Positions 53,884 through 62,734 of a stretch of DNA of 64,000 bases are shown here, piece by piece. The position numbers were made by a program, and so were the translations under genes. Location of the stretch: assembly GCF_001634365.1 (NCBI RefSeq), contig NZ_CP014579.1, forward strand, positions 3,038,001 to 3,102,000, given 5' to 3'. Under the pieces are notes generated by a model. That model saw only the letters and a program-made list of their open reading frames with translations. It was not told where the DNA came from and did no database searches. The first letter of the stretch is position 1. Every line of letters begins with the position of its first letter. Origin of the DNA: Paraburkholderia phytofirmans OLGA172. GTDB lineage: Bacteria > Pseudomonadota > Gammaproteobacteria > Burkholderiales > Burkholderiaceae.

Positions 53884-54465
53884 ATGAATAAATATTCATC
53901 AGAAAGTAATAAAATTCACAAGCGCTTGATCTCTGGCATTTGCGCCACATTTGTTATTTTTTCAAATTCTGCAGTTGCTTCTGGCAATCCGCATGATAAT
54001 TTAGATCCAAGTAGCCCTCGTCTGCTCCAGCGCAACGAGATGGGCGCCCATCGCCTTGCGGAGATTGAAAGCAAGATAAAAGAATTCCCAAACTTCGATG
54101 TTGATCATTATCGAATATTAAGTATTGTTGAGTGGGGAGCCGGATCAACGAGAGGCACCGTAATTGTGGCAAGTGAGGGGGTTGGAAAATCTTCGGGTTG
54201 CTCAGTCTATGAAAATGTTGGAACCGGGAATTTTGAGTTTGTAACTGGCGGCCCGTTCTGCCATTTTACTAAACGACCGGTTGGTCGTATGACGAAAAAC
54301 TCCGGGAGTGTAAATTTTGATGCTTCAATCCGGCAATGGTACGACGGCTTTCCAACTCCGATTACGTTCGAACTCATCTTTGATGCTGATCGCAATATCT
54401 TTTGCGACCCCGCGAGTCAATCTGAGAAATTTAGATGCCGTGTTGACACAGTGCCTTCGAAATGA
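53884..54465 (+). CDS. Exported small protein, candidate immunity to the lysozyme-like effector
   Basis: A 193-aa protein beginning 10 nt after the effector stop codon. Residues 14-33 form a signal peptide (LISGICATFVIFSNSAVASG). The mature part has three cysteines or more in SGCSVYENVG, GGPFCHFTK and FCDPAS, suggesting periplasmic disulfides. I know no family for it. Position directly after a peptidoglycan hydrolase and periplasmic location fit an immunity protein. Base composition is clearly more AT-rich than the flanking chromosome, a sign of acquisition. Confidence 0.6.
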   Translation: MNKYSSESNKIHKRLISGICATFVIFSNSAVASGNPHDNLDPSSPRLLQRNEMGAHRLAEIESKIKEFPNFDVDHYRILSIVEWGAGSTRGTVIVASEGVGKSSGCSVYENVGTGNFEFVTGGPFCHFTKRPVGRMTKNSGSVNFDASIRQWYDGFPTPITFELIFDADRNIFCDPASQSEKFRCRVDTVPSK

Positions 54466-54733
54466 ATTTTTTCCCGCCCTCCAAGCGGCCACCGTCTTAT
54501 CTAAAGATTAAGAATTTCAAACAATGGTTACATCTTAGTTTGTCTCGCAGACTATTACTGACTGCATGGGTTGGTGTACATCGCCAAATCGCATTGGCGC
54601 ACTTGTATGTATGCCCCCAGTCGATTAACAGACAACCGGAACTCACCGCTACCCATCACTCAGCAGTGACGACTTGAGACTAGAGGGCAAATCCATCGCC
54701 AAGTTACACGTTCTGACAGGAAGGAATCTGAAT

Positions 54734-55413
54734 ATGCGAATTAAGCTGCTTATGTTTGTGGCGTCTACAATTATGGCGTGCGGTTGCGCCTCAGCCTCGT
54801 CGAAAGAAGTCCTACAACCTACACAATCCGCAGAGTTCTCTGAGAAAAGCGGCATCACGCTTGCACTTCCAGCGGATTTATTCTCTATGGGTCAGGGAAC
54901 ACCAGGAACATGCGTTGGATCGTACGACACGGTCGGAGGCACTGTGCTATCCCTCGCCCCTATCGATTCAAGTCTCCACGATCCAAGTTGGATGGATAGG
55001 ATCCCAACGCTCCATATTCGACGCGCGAGTATTAACGCAGCCATCCAAAAGAACGAAGAAGCAATTTTTCATGGCTCACCAACCGGAAAGACAGTCATAG
55101 CAGCAAACGCTCCAATGGAATGCAATCTAAAGGCAAAGACAACAGTAGAAAAAATTTATGGTGAAAACTGGCACGGGTGGCTTGCGGAGGATATTTACAA
55201 AACCAAAAAAAATATGCATCCACCCCGGACTACTGCAAGCGGTATTTTGAAGCTAACCGCTGCATACGAATGGTGATTGGGAATTCAAAATTCAGCGTCA
55301 CGATGTCGCATAATTGTCTCACCAGGGAGCCAGAGAATTTTTATTTAGATATAGGTTTAAGTTATGGCATTTTTTTGCAAATTGTCAAGACCATCCGTTT
55401 TGTCGATCAATAG
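54734..55413 (+). pseudogene. Putative immunity lipoprotein, family A (frameshift at A8)
   Basis: AGGAAGG precedes ATG. The N-terminus MRIKLLMFVASTIMACGCAS is a lipoprotein-type signal. The frame encodes GENWHGWLAEDIYKT and then breaks at a run of eight A residues (55205-55212); the next frame continues YFEANRCIRMVIGNSKFSVT and GIFLQIVKTIRFVDQ-stop. Both halves align with the family A proteins at 56.5 and 60.4 kb (SNWHGWIAEE; LKTLRFKEQ). It could be a real mutation, slippage-prone phase variation, or a sequencing error. Confidence 0.6.
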
Positions 55414-55471
55414 TGAGCAGCAACGCCGGATAACTATTTCGTGGGCAAATTTTCAAATAAATTGGGGCGGG

Positions 55472-55807
55472 ATGCTCGATACTCGAAATTTTCGATACTA
55501 TCTATTCACAGAAATGCATGAACGCTACACAGCGGAAGACGCGGTCTATTATTTTTATCATAAAAATAATTGGCTGGCGAGTCTCGGCACTTCGACGACC
55601 ATAGTCGGACTTATCAGCTGGCTTATCAATGTCGACATCAATGGCTATAGGGATCGACAAAAGTCCGCCATGCTACTTGGTCGCGAGCTACAGGATACGG
55701 TTAATCATGTATCGCAGGAAGTATTGCAGTATCCGCCGTTATCACCTGCCTCCAATCTCGTACTTTGCCGGTCCGTCCCTGCGACGATTTTCCCGCTCTC
55801 TCTCTAA
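55472..55807 (+). CDS. Hypothetical protein with one hydrophobic segment, maybe a gene fragment
   Basis: A 111-aa frame: MLDTRNFRYYLFTEMHERYT, then NNWLASLGTSTTIVGLISWL as a possible membrane segment, then a polar tail ending ATIFPLSL. I do not recognise it. It lies between two frameshifted exported-protein genes and may be a relic of a pore-type effector C-terminus; that is only a guess from the hydrophobic segment. Confidence 0.35.
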   Translation: MLDTRNFRYYLFTEMHERYTAEDAVYYFYHKNNWLASLGTSTTIVGLISWLINVDINGYRDRQKSAMLLGRELQDTVNHVSQEVLQYPPLSPASNLVLCRSVPATIFPLSL

Positions 55808-55822
55808 GTGTCACCATCAACT

Positions 55823-56340
55823 ATGCGCCGCAAGTTTCTTAATCTTCTGTTTGCACCTATCGTAATTCCGGGGTTTGCAAGTGACGCGGCCAAGCTACCT
55901 CGCACTTGGTTAGGAACACATTATCGAGTGTGTTATAGCTCAATCGCCAATGCTATGTCGGAAGTTTACGGATCAGACCACGCGTTCGACGACAGTATCG
56001 GCCAAAGGCATGTGAAGTTTGGTGCTGGCGAGATCGTTGTTGCTGTCGATCGTACAACCGGAACGAACGCATCTTGAACTATTTTCGAAAGGCGGAGACA
56101 TGGCAATTGTTGTGTGGTCCTCGCCTCACTGCCGGCCGCCAGTCTCATTCCGTCTACGCGAAAAATGGCATCGTCAAAACGACTGCAATGGACAACTCTG
56201 ACGCAAGCCGCCGCGGGGTATCGGCGACGAAAATTTTTTACATATGGAATGAGCGAAAATCAATTTATTTTCCAATGAATTGCTATCAGGTCAGTAAAAA
56301 TTCCGTGAAAGAAGTTAACTTTGCAGATGCGTATTCTTAA
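55823..56340 (+). pseudogene. Frameshifted small exported protein
   Basis: The first frame gives MRRKFLNLLFAPIVIPGFAS (signal peptide), THYRVCYSSIANAMSEVYG and GEIVVAVDRTTGTNAS-stop; a second frame resumes at 56.07 kb with NYFRKAETWQLLCGPRL and ends IYFPMNCYQVSKNSVKEVNF ADAYS. Joined, this is a ~170-residue cysteine-containing exported protein like the other candidates here. No known family. Confidence 0.4.
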
Positions 56341-56544
56341 TGAAATATGGTTACTCTTCCAATTTCCGGCTGGTCAAACATATTACGTTACCCACAAGTC
56401 GGCCGGTGTCCGAGCAGCAAGACTTTTTGCAAGCGCTTCAAGTCGCGGGAAATTTATAAAACCACACGAAAGCTCCACGTGGCGAGGCTCGTCGGCATCG
56501 AATTCGAAGCGTCCCAAAACCCGCACGCCAAAAGAAAGTGCCCC

Positions 56545-57240
56545 ATGATTCGTGCCATCTTTGTAGCACTCGAACTGCTCTTGTGTTCAATAGCCTGCGC
56601 GCAATCGGCAACTGACAATGCTCGTCTCCACAGTATCGGAATTAGTCCTACGGGTCCGAAAGTGGAGGATCAATGTGGCATGTCGATGAATACTCCAGAT
56701 TTGAAAAGTGTTTCGGATCAAACGATTGGGTTCGGCTGCACCGGTTCATATAAATATGGTGAGCAGGCCGTCATGGAAATGGATTTTCAATACGATCCAA
56801 ACTTCGACCCACGTGGCGGCGATAACATAAGTTTTGTAGTCGAAAATACCGGTATCGACAAGAAGATTGCTGCTAGAGCGGGCAGCGTATTCCGCTTGAA
56901 ATCCGGCGATAACATGCCGACGCTGACACCGGGCTCAGCATACAAAGAATCAAACTGCGGTGACCCGGTCACCAAAACTGACGTAGCGCCCATCCAGGGC
57001 AGCAACTGGCACGGGTGGATTGCTGAGGAAACATTCGCCAAAGCGCACGGCAGTTGCAGGCCAGCCAAGGAATACACGTCACGCTACCGCTGCGTTCATG
57101 TCATGGTTGGCAACGACAAAATGACGGCCCAATTAGATGGTGTGTGTCTGCTACGGAGGCGTGAACTTAGTCTGGAAAATGGCTTCAGTTATGACCTATT
57201 TATGGACATGCTCAAGACGCTTCGTTTCAAGGAACAGTAA
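56545..57240 (+). CDS. Exported protein, immunity family A (copy 2)
   Basis: A 231-aa protein. The start is placed at MIRAIFVALELLLCSIACAQ, a signal peptide with cleavage after ACAQ, and AAAGAAAG lies upstream; the frame is open for 66 codons before it. Key blocks are EDQCGMSMNTPDLKSVSDQT, GFGCTGSYK, SNCGDPVTKTDVAPIQG, SNWHGWIAEETFAKAHGSC and SYDLFMDMLKTLRFKEQ, with paired cysteines. Its C-terminal half is almost identical to the gene at 60.4 kb while the N-terminal half is clearly diverged. Periplasmic immunity role is inferred from context. Confidence 0.7.
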   Translation: MIRAIFVALELLLCSIACAQSATDNARLHSIGISPTGPKVEDQCGMSMNTPDLKSVSDQTIGFGCTGSYKYGEQAVMEMDFQYDPNFDPRGGDNISFVVENTGIDKKIAARAGSVFRLKSGDNMPTLTPGSAYKESNCGDPVTKTDVAPIQGSNWHGWIAEETFAKAHGSCRPAKEYTSRYRCVHVMVGNDKMTAQLDGVCLLRRRELSLENGFSYDLFMDMLKTLRFKEQ

Positions 57241-57317
57241 CTTGTTCGATGCAACTCGAACCCGAACTCTTTCGCACTACCACCAATGGTATCTACCCAT
57301 GAGTAATCCACGTCCAT

Positions 57318-57621
57318 TTGAAGCCGCTGATAGCACGGATGCGTACTGGGCGGCCTGGCGCGCCCGAACTCGCCGACCAAGCCCCGGTAATACGCCGCGA
57401 GACGAAACCGGTGGGAAACACACTCAAGGCTTACTACAGTTGCGAGTCATTCGGGCTAGTCGCGGCGACAGTGAATGTGGGTTTCGCAGCCACCTCCTTC
57501 TCATACATCAATGGCCTTCAGGCGCGATTTCAGGCCCATACCAAGGCGCTGGTCGAGCTGGCGGACGGTTGTCCAGTTTCCGGACGCCCACGATACGCTC
57601 AAACTCACCCCCGACTGGTAA
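57318..57621 (+). pseudogene. C-terminal remnant of a T6SS effector (frameshifted)
   Basis: Frame one contains YINGLQARFQAHTKALVELA DG, then the frame changes and ends VQFPDAHDTLKLTPDW-stop. The ending pattern (DG, two residues, FP, six or so residues, LK, two residues, PDW-stop) recurs at 61.9 kb before a paralogous downstream gene. The toxin domain itself is not recognisable. Confidence 0.45.
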
Positions 57622-57639
57622 CACACGGAGAAAATCTGA

Positions 57640-58315
57640 ATGAAGAACCTGACTACCGCTCACTTCATGACAGGCATCGTTGTGTCATTAGCTATCGGCG
57701 CCGTTGCAGCACGGGACACGCCTCCCGTTTTTGAAAGAAAGTGCCTCAACAACTTCCTCGGAATATGCTGTGGGAACCTGCAGATTTCGAATTGAGAACA
57801 TGTTCGGCGGTACTTTTTATGTTTCACCAAAAAGCTCTCCATCACAGGGTATATACGACATCCCCGATACAGGCCCGAACGCATCCCCCGTACTGAATGG
57901 CGGGTTCAGTTTAATTTGTGTGGAGGCAAACGATAAGCAAATAGGTGCTGCGTTGGGAGCCAAATTGGTCAACGGCCAATGGCTGCGATACGACCCATGG
58001 ACTGATGGTTCTGAATTAACGCCTTTCGAGAAATCTGCAAATGTCAAAACCGTGCCGCTAAATGGAAGAAACTGGATAGGGACAGGAATTACCGTCGATG
58101 ACACCACAGGCGACGAGGAACGTCGAGGCCGTTTTTTCAGTTTCTGCCTGGTTCACAGAATGCATGCTTTGTGTGGAACAACGCCTGTCGAATGGCTGGC
58201 AAATCACAAGGTCAACCAACTGTGGAAGGTTAGAGCGATCCTCGAGTCTGTTGAGTTTGTTGACCCCACGGCACCGACTGGTGCCGCATCAGGCGCGGCA
58301 AGCTTTGGCGAATAG
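57640..58315 (+). pseudogene. Putative immunity protein, family B (frameshifted copy)
   Basis: CGGAGAAAA precedes ATG. MKNLTTAHFMTGIVVSLAIG begins a signal peptide; the frame then shifts near a T5 run (57728) into GTCRFRIENMFGGTFYVSPK, VDDTTGDEERRGRFFSFCLV and KVRAILESVEFVDPTAP. These blocks match the intact gene at 62.0 kb (GSCRFSIANMFDG; DDDTTGDERQRTR; RIKAILEPVEFVD). Conserved cysteines suggest a periplasmic protein. Confidence 0.6.
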
Positions 58316-58328
58316 AACGAGAACAGAT

Positions 58329-58452
58329 ATGAATAACCCCATTCGAATAAGCGACCAGCTAGAAAGCGGTGGCGACGCAAGTCAGGTCGAGAATAATTTT
58401 ATGAGATCGGCCATCGAAATTCCGTCAGCTATTATTGCTTTTAGCCTAATGA
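58329..58452 (+). pseudogene. PAAR-protein N-terminus fused to a signal-peptide-like segment
   Basis: MNNPIRISDQLESGGDASQV resembles the first 20 residues of the intact PAAR protein at 62.7 kb (MRSPIRKGDKLENGGEVTTA). The frame then passes into MRSAIEIPSAIIAFSLM and, beyond the IS5-family copy, TFGKSAYADSSPKDAFSYA-stop, which looks like the signal peptide of a different protein. It is a deletion fusion subsequently hit by the insertion element. Confidence 0.5.
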
Positions 58453-60089
58453 GTCGGCCTTGCAGAAGTTCGTGAAGCCCCGCCTGGCCAAGCGATGCAG
58501 TTTGTTGGAGGGTAATAGAACTCCCAGAACGAATATCGATCTGATAAAGATTCTGGGAGTTTCGGAGTGGTCGCCAATGAGCACGCCTGATTTCTTTCGT
58601 AGCCGTCTGGACGCGATGATTGATCTACGTCACCCGCTTGCCGTGTTGGCAACGAAGATGTCATGGGCTTCAATCGAAACGACGCTTGCTCCCCTGTTCG
58701 AGCGACGTTCACGCGATGGACGGGTGAGCGAAGCGGTTGACCTGTTTGGCTCGAACTCGCTGGAATTTGCCGGTGGCGTCAGTGCGGCTGGACGTCCGCG
58801 CTTGCCTATGCGGCTGATGGTGGGTCTGCTGTACCTGAAGCACGCCTACAACGAGAGTGACGAAACGGTGTGCGAGCGCTGGGCACAGGACGTGTACTTT
58901 CAGTTCTTCTGCGGCGAGGAGTATTTCCAGCCGCGTCTGCCGTGCGACCCGACCAACCTGGTGCGTTTTCGGCAGGCGCTGGGCGAAGCCGGTGTCGAGG
59001 AGCTGCTCGCGGCGACGATCGCGGCTGCGGTGCAGATGAAGGCGGTGACGCCGGTCGAATTCGAGCGCGTGATTGTCGACACCACGGTGCAGGAGAAGGC
59101 GATTGCGTATCCGACCGACAGCCGTCTGCTTGAGGTGGCGCGGGCCAGACTCGTTCAGTTGGCGCAACGCGCAGGGTTGGGGCTGAAGCAAACGTACGAG
59201 CGCGAAGGCAAGCGACTGCGTCGCCGCGCGGGCGGCTATGCCCATGCGAAGCAGTTCAGGCGCCTGCGTCGTGTACTCAAGCGTCAGCGCACGGTACTGG
59301 GACGGTTGCTGCGCGATATCGAACGCAAGCTGTCTGGAGCTTCAGACGAACGGCAGGCACAACTGCGCGTCTGGCTTGAGCGGGCCTGGCGCATTTGCCA
59401 CCAACGTCCAAAGGACAGGAACAAACTCTACGCACTGCATGCGCCTGAAGTTGAATGCATTGGGAAAGGAAAGGCACGCCAGCCCTACGAGTTCGGCGTC
59501 AAGGTGAGCCTCGCGATCACGGAGAAACAAGGGTTGATCGTCGGTGCGCGGGCGTTCCCCGGCAACCCCTATGACGGCCATACGCTGGCCGAGCAACTCG
59601 AACAGAGCTCCATTCTGTTGCAGGACCTGCCCGGTACACCACAGCCGAAGACCGTGTTGGTCGATCTCGGGTTTCGCGGCGTCGACGTGGAGGTATCATC
59701 AGTACACCTGATTCATCGCGGCAAACACAGGACACTGACCAGCACGCAGCGACGTTGGCTCAAGCGACGCCAGGCGATTGAACCGATCATCGGCCATGTG
59801 AAGCACGACCACGGTATGCGTCGCTGCTGGCTCAAAGGACAAACCGGCGATGCGCTGCATGCCGTGCTGTGCGCCACGGGCTACAACCTGCGCTGGCTGT
59901 TGCGCGCGATTGTTCGCCTGGGTCTGGGGCCCATCTTTTTTGTCCTCGCCTGGCTGCATTCGATCGCCGATGTCCTGTCGCATCCGCTGCTTGCGCACCG
60001 GGAACGCTTCCGGCGGGCTAACCGTCCCGCTCCGACAAAATACCCGATCGGCGTCGTGCGTCAAGCAAACTGAATTTTGCAGGGCCGAC
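58453..60089 (+). mobile_element. IS5-family insertion sequence, copy 2 (1637 bp)
   Basis: Same length and ends as copy 1, opposite orientation. A perfect 6-bp target duplication TAATGA flanks it (58447-58452 and 60090-60095). Confidence 0.95.
58577..60073 (+). CDS. IS5-family transposase (copy 2)
   Basis: A 498-aa DDE transposase with the same catalytic motifs as copy 1 (VIVDTTVQEKAIAYPTDSR, VLVDLGFRGVDVE, RRQAIEPIIGHVKHDHGMRR) and four amino-acid differences from it. Complete and apparently functional. Confidence 0.95.
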   Translation: MSTPDFFRSRLDAMIDLRHPLAVLATKMSWASIETTLAPLFERRSRDGRVSEAVDLFGSNSLEFAGGVSAAGRPRLPMRLMVGLLYLKHAYNESDETVCERWAQDVYFQFFCGEEYFQPRLPCDPTNLVRFRQALGEAGVEELLAATIAAAVQMKAVTPVEFERVIVDTTVQEKAIAYPTDSRLLEVARARLVQLAQRAGLGLKQTYEREGKRLRRRAGGYAHAKQFRRLRRVLKRQRTVLGRLLRDIERKLSGASDERQAQLRVWLERAWRICHQRPKDRNKLYALHAPEVECIGKGKARQPYEFGVKVSLAITEKQGLIVGARAFPGNPYDGHTLAEQLEQSSILLQDLPGTPQPKTVLVDLGFRGVDVEVSSVHLIHRGKHRTLTSTQRRWLKRRQAIEPIIGHVKHDHGMRRCWLKGQTGDALHAVLCATGYNLRWLLRAIVRLGLGPIFFVLAWLHSIADVLSHPLLAHRERFRRANRPAPTKYPIGVVRQAN

Positions 60090-60413
60090 TAATGACTTTC
60101 GGCAAGTCAGCTTACGCTGATAGTTCACCCAAGGATGCCTTCTCATATGCATGACGCGAACAAGCATATCACTGCCGGTCTGGCTGCGGCACGATTCTTC
60201 ACAATTGTTATGACAAGAGCGTGGCAGACATCAGTTCGAAAGCAGACGCGGTGTTGGAAAAGCTTGCTGTCAGGCACTCCCCTGTCTGATCAGAATTGGC
60301 AAAAAAATACTCTGATGGGACGTCGGATCTTACGAATCGCATTGCCAATCTCGTCGACTCCCAGCCGGGTCCTTCTGGGCGATCCAGTTAAGCCAAGAAT
60401 TCAAAACCAACTG
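60090..60413 (+). other. Remnants of a disrupted exported protein gene
   Basis: After the insertion copy, TFGKSAYADSSPKDAFSYA ends at a stop. Another frame then gives CYDKSVADISSKADAVLEKL with a stop and further SDLTNRIANLVDSQPGPSG. These look like parts of one helical exported protein broken by several frameshifts and stops. No family recognised. Confidence 0.35.
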
Positions 60414-61199
60414 ATGACTACATGCACCATTGGTCAATCTCTGCTCGTCGCACTGGCTTTGATTTCATGCAGCAGTTCTTATGCGGAGACTTCGGCTATA
60501 GACAACATCCCTAAGCAGTCCACGACCCGACTCTCGAAAGTCGGCATTCATTCCCGCAAGCAATCTGAAGTCGATTCAGATCTCCTTGGTACCATCGGAA
60601 CCAATCCAACGGATCCGGAAATGGAGGAACAATGCGGCATGTCGATGCGCACTCCAGACCTGAAACGTGTCGATGAACAAGCCATTAGGTTCGGATGTTC
60701 CGGTTCATATAAAAGCGGTGGTTACACCGTCATAAATATGGATTTCCAGTACGACCGGAACTTCGAACTCAGCGGCGGCGCTCGCATAAACTTCGTAGTA
60801 GAAGGCGTCGGTATCGAGAAAAAGACTGCTGCAGAAGAGGATAGCGTGTTCCGCTTGAAACCCGGCGATAACTTGCCGACCCTGGCACCGGGCTCAGCAT
60901 ACCAAGAGTCAAACTGCGGTGACCCGGTCACCAAAACTGACGTAACGCCCATCCAGGGCAGCAACTGGCACGGTTGGATTGCTGAAGAAACATTCGCCAA
61001 AGCGCGCGGCAGTTGCAGGCCTGCCAAGGAATACACATCACGCTACCGCTGTGTTCATGTCATGGTAGGCAACGACAAAATGACAGCCCAATTAGATGGT
61101 GTGTGTCTGCTACGGAAGCGTGAACTTAGTCTGGAAAATGGCTTCAGCTATGACCTATTTATGGACCTGCTCAAGACGCTTCGTTTCAAGGAACAGTAA
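60414..61199 (+). CDS. Exported protein, immunity family A (copy 3)
   Basis: A 261-aa protein starting MTTCTIGQSLLVALALISCS, which is a signal peptide (or lipoprotein signal with Cys in ISCSS). Compared with the 56.5-kb paralog it has an extra ~30-residue segment after the signal, then EEQCGMSMRTPDLKRVDEQA, FGCSGSYKSG, SNCGDPVTKTDVTPIQGSNW and SYDLFMDLLKTLRFKEQ. The last ~115 residues and the DNA just after the stop are nearly the same in both copies. The ribosome site is weak; upstream in-frame sequence belongs to a broken gene. Confidence 0.68.
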   Translation: MTTCTIGQSLLVALALISCSSSYAETSAIDNIPKQSTTRLSKVGIHSRKQSEVDSDLLGTIGTNPTDPEMEEQCGMSMRTPDLKRVDEQAIRFGCSGSYKSGGYTVINMDFQYDRNFELSGGARINFVVEGVGIEKKTAAEEDSVFRLKPGDNLPTLAPGSAYQESNCGDPVTKTDVTPIQGSNWHGWIAEETFAKARGSCRPAKEYTSRYRCVHVMVGNDKMTAQLDGVCLLRKRELSLENGFSYDLFMDLLKTLRFKEQ

Positions 61200-61645
61200 C
61201 TGGTTCGATGCAACTCGAGCGAAAAATCTTGCACGTCATCCGTAATGTAATAAAAAACATCAGAAGTGCGAATATTTGTCAAACCCAGATTCTTCTCATG
61301 CTTGTCTCATAGACGTTAGCTCACCGCGGCAGGTAACCTCAGTAAATCGAATCGCACGGGTCGGCACATTCCAACATGTGCACGCACCGTGCCACCCAAA
61401 AAGAAAGGGGACTTCACTGCCGCCATGCGAACCATCAATAATGTCCTGCAGCAACCGGATGCGAGGTTCACCCAACACCGGGGTTTCTCAATCGCTACGC
61501 TTGACTCGTCACCGTTACGCCGGTCGACATTTACGCTCGACGAGCGTGCCGCGATCCCGTCGTTGCCGGGCCTGCTCGACCTAGTAACCAGTCCCGCGCG
61601 CACCGTCAATGGCATGGTGACGCCAACACGCCGACGTGAGCGCCG
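61200..61645. other. Non-coding or degenerate stretch
   Basis: The first ~20 nt repeat the DNA after the family A gene at 57.24 kb. The remainder has an open frame (TMRTINNVLQQPDARFTQHR-like) without recognised homology, probably decayed effector or VgrG sequence. Confidence 0.35.
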
Positions 61646-61763
61646 TGAGGCGCTTCACGCTGGCGGCAGGCGAGGGATCTCCCTGTGCGCACATAAGCTC
61701 GGACTGAAGATTATCGCAACCAAGGGCAAGGTCGAGATTCAGGCGGTCGCGCTAAGACGATGA
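61646..61763 (+). pseudogene. VgrG C-terminal (DUF2345-like) fragment
   Basis: HAGGRRGISLCAHKLGLKII then ATKGKVEIQA resembles the repeating beta-strand pattern of VgrG DUF2345 regions (AxKGKVxIQAQ). Only about 35 residues remain. Supports that this island arose from VgrG-linked effector modules. Confidence 0.45.
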
Positions 61764-61798
61764 TTACCAGCCCGCCGTTTTTGCCTCTTGCGGGCACA

Positions 61799-61954
61799 GC
61801 TTCAAGCGATATCCATTCGACCGATCCGATGATGGACGCTATCGATCGACTCGAGCTTGCGCACGGAATCTATACAACCGCGCTTGTCATGCTGACGGAT
61901 GGGATTCGGTTTCCCGGTGCAAACGGGGCGCTGAAAGAACTCCCTGACTGGTAA
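61799..61954 (+). pseudogene. C-terminal tail of a T6SS effector
   Basis: MMDAIDRLELAHGIYTTALV, then MLTDGIRFPGANGALKELPD W-stop. The ending follows the same DG-FP-LK-PDW pattern as the remnant at 57.6 kb, and in both places a family B gene follows within about 20 nt. Start and catalytic part are missing. Confidence 0.45.
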
Positions 61955-61973
61955 CGTGGAACGGATTGTCCAG

Positions 61974-62732
61974 ATGAAAAAACTGATCCTTTGTCCCTGC
62001 GTAGCAGGCATGGCAGCTGCACAATACTTTAGTACTGCCGCAGCGCAGGACTTCGCTCAGCCTTTGACCGGGCGGACATCGACGACGGCAGAACATGTCG
62101 TCGGTTCATGTCGGTTCAGCATCGCGAACATGTTCGATGGGCATTTCGAAGCTTTCGACGGGAGTTCTCCTGTACAAGGCGGATATCTGCTCCCAATGAC
62201 CGGACCAAAAGCCTTTCTAACAGACGGGTTCGGCATATTCTGTGTAGACGCCAGCGAGGAACGAATTACTAGCGCCCTGAACGCAAGATATGTAGCAGGC
62301 AAATGGCTGAGGCACGGACCGGTCAACGGCCCCGAATTCATTCAATTCGAGAAGCAGGCGAATGCTCGAACGGTCCCAATGAAGGGAGCAAACTGGACTG
62401 GGATGGCATACACCGACGATGACACAACCGGTGACGAGCGGCAACGGACTCGCGTTTTCCACTTCTGCCTGATCCACAAATCCCGCGCGTTGTGTGGGAA
62501 CACTCCGGTTACATGGTTGGCGGATCGCAAGACTCGCAGCGATCTTGATCGGATCAAGGCGATCCTGGAGCCTGTCGAGTTTGTCGACACCCCGACACCG
62601 GTTGATGCCAATGCTATTTCTGGCGTAACAACTTTCTTCGACAGACAAAACAATCGAGATGATGAAAATAGAACACCGAGAATACCGATTCAGCATCAGA
62701 TATTTCATGAGTCAACTTTTGGTCGGAGCTAA
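61974..62732 (+). CDS. Exported protein, immunity family B (intact copy)
   Basis: A 252-aa protein. The start MKKLILCPCVAGMAAAQYFS begins a signal peptide ending near STAAAQDF. Mature blocks are GSCRFSIANMFDGHFEAFDG, GFGIFCVDASEERITSALNA, GMAYTDDDTTGDERQRTRVF, HFCLIHKSRALCGNTPVTWL and RIKAILEPVEFVDTPTPVD. Four conserved Cys suggest two disulfides. It begins 19 nt after an effector tail and ends 2 nt before the PAAR gene, so it is part of a PAAR-effector-immunity unit. Extra C-terminal ~35 residues are absent from the frameshifted paralog. Confidence 0.7.
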   Translation: MKKLILCPCVAGMAAAQYFSTAAAQDFAQPLTGRTSTTAEHVVGSCRFSIANMFDGHFEAFDGSSPVQGGYLLPMTGPKAFLTDGFGIFCVDASEERITSALNARYVAGKWLRHGPVNGPEFIQFEKQANARTVPMKGANWTGMAYTDDDTTGDERQRTRVFHFCLIHKSRALCGNTPVTWLADRKTRSDLDRIKAILEPVEFVDTPTPVDANAISGVTTFFDRQNNRDDENRTPRIPIQHQIFHESTFGRS

Positions 62733-62734
62733 GC

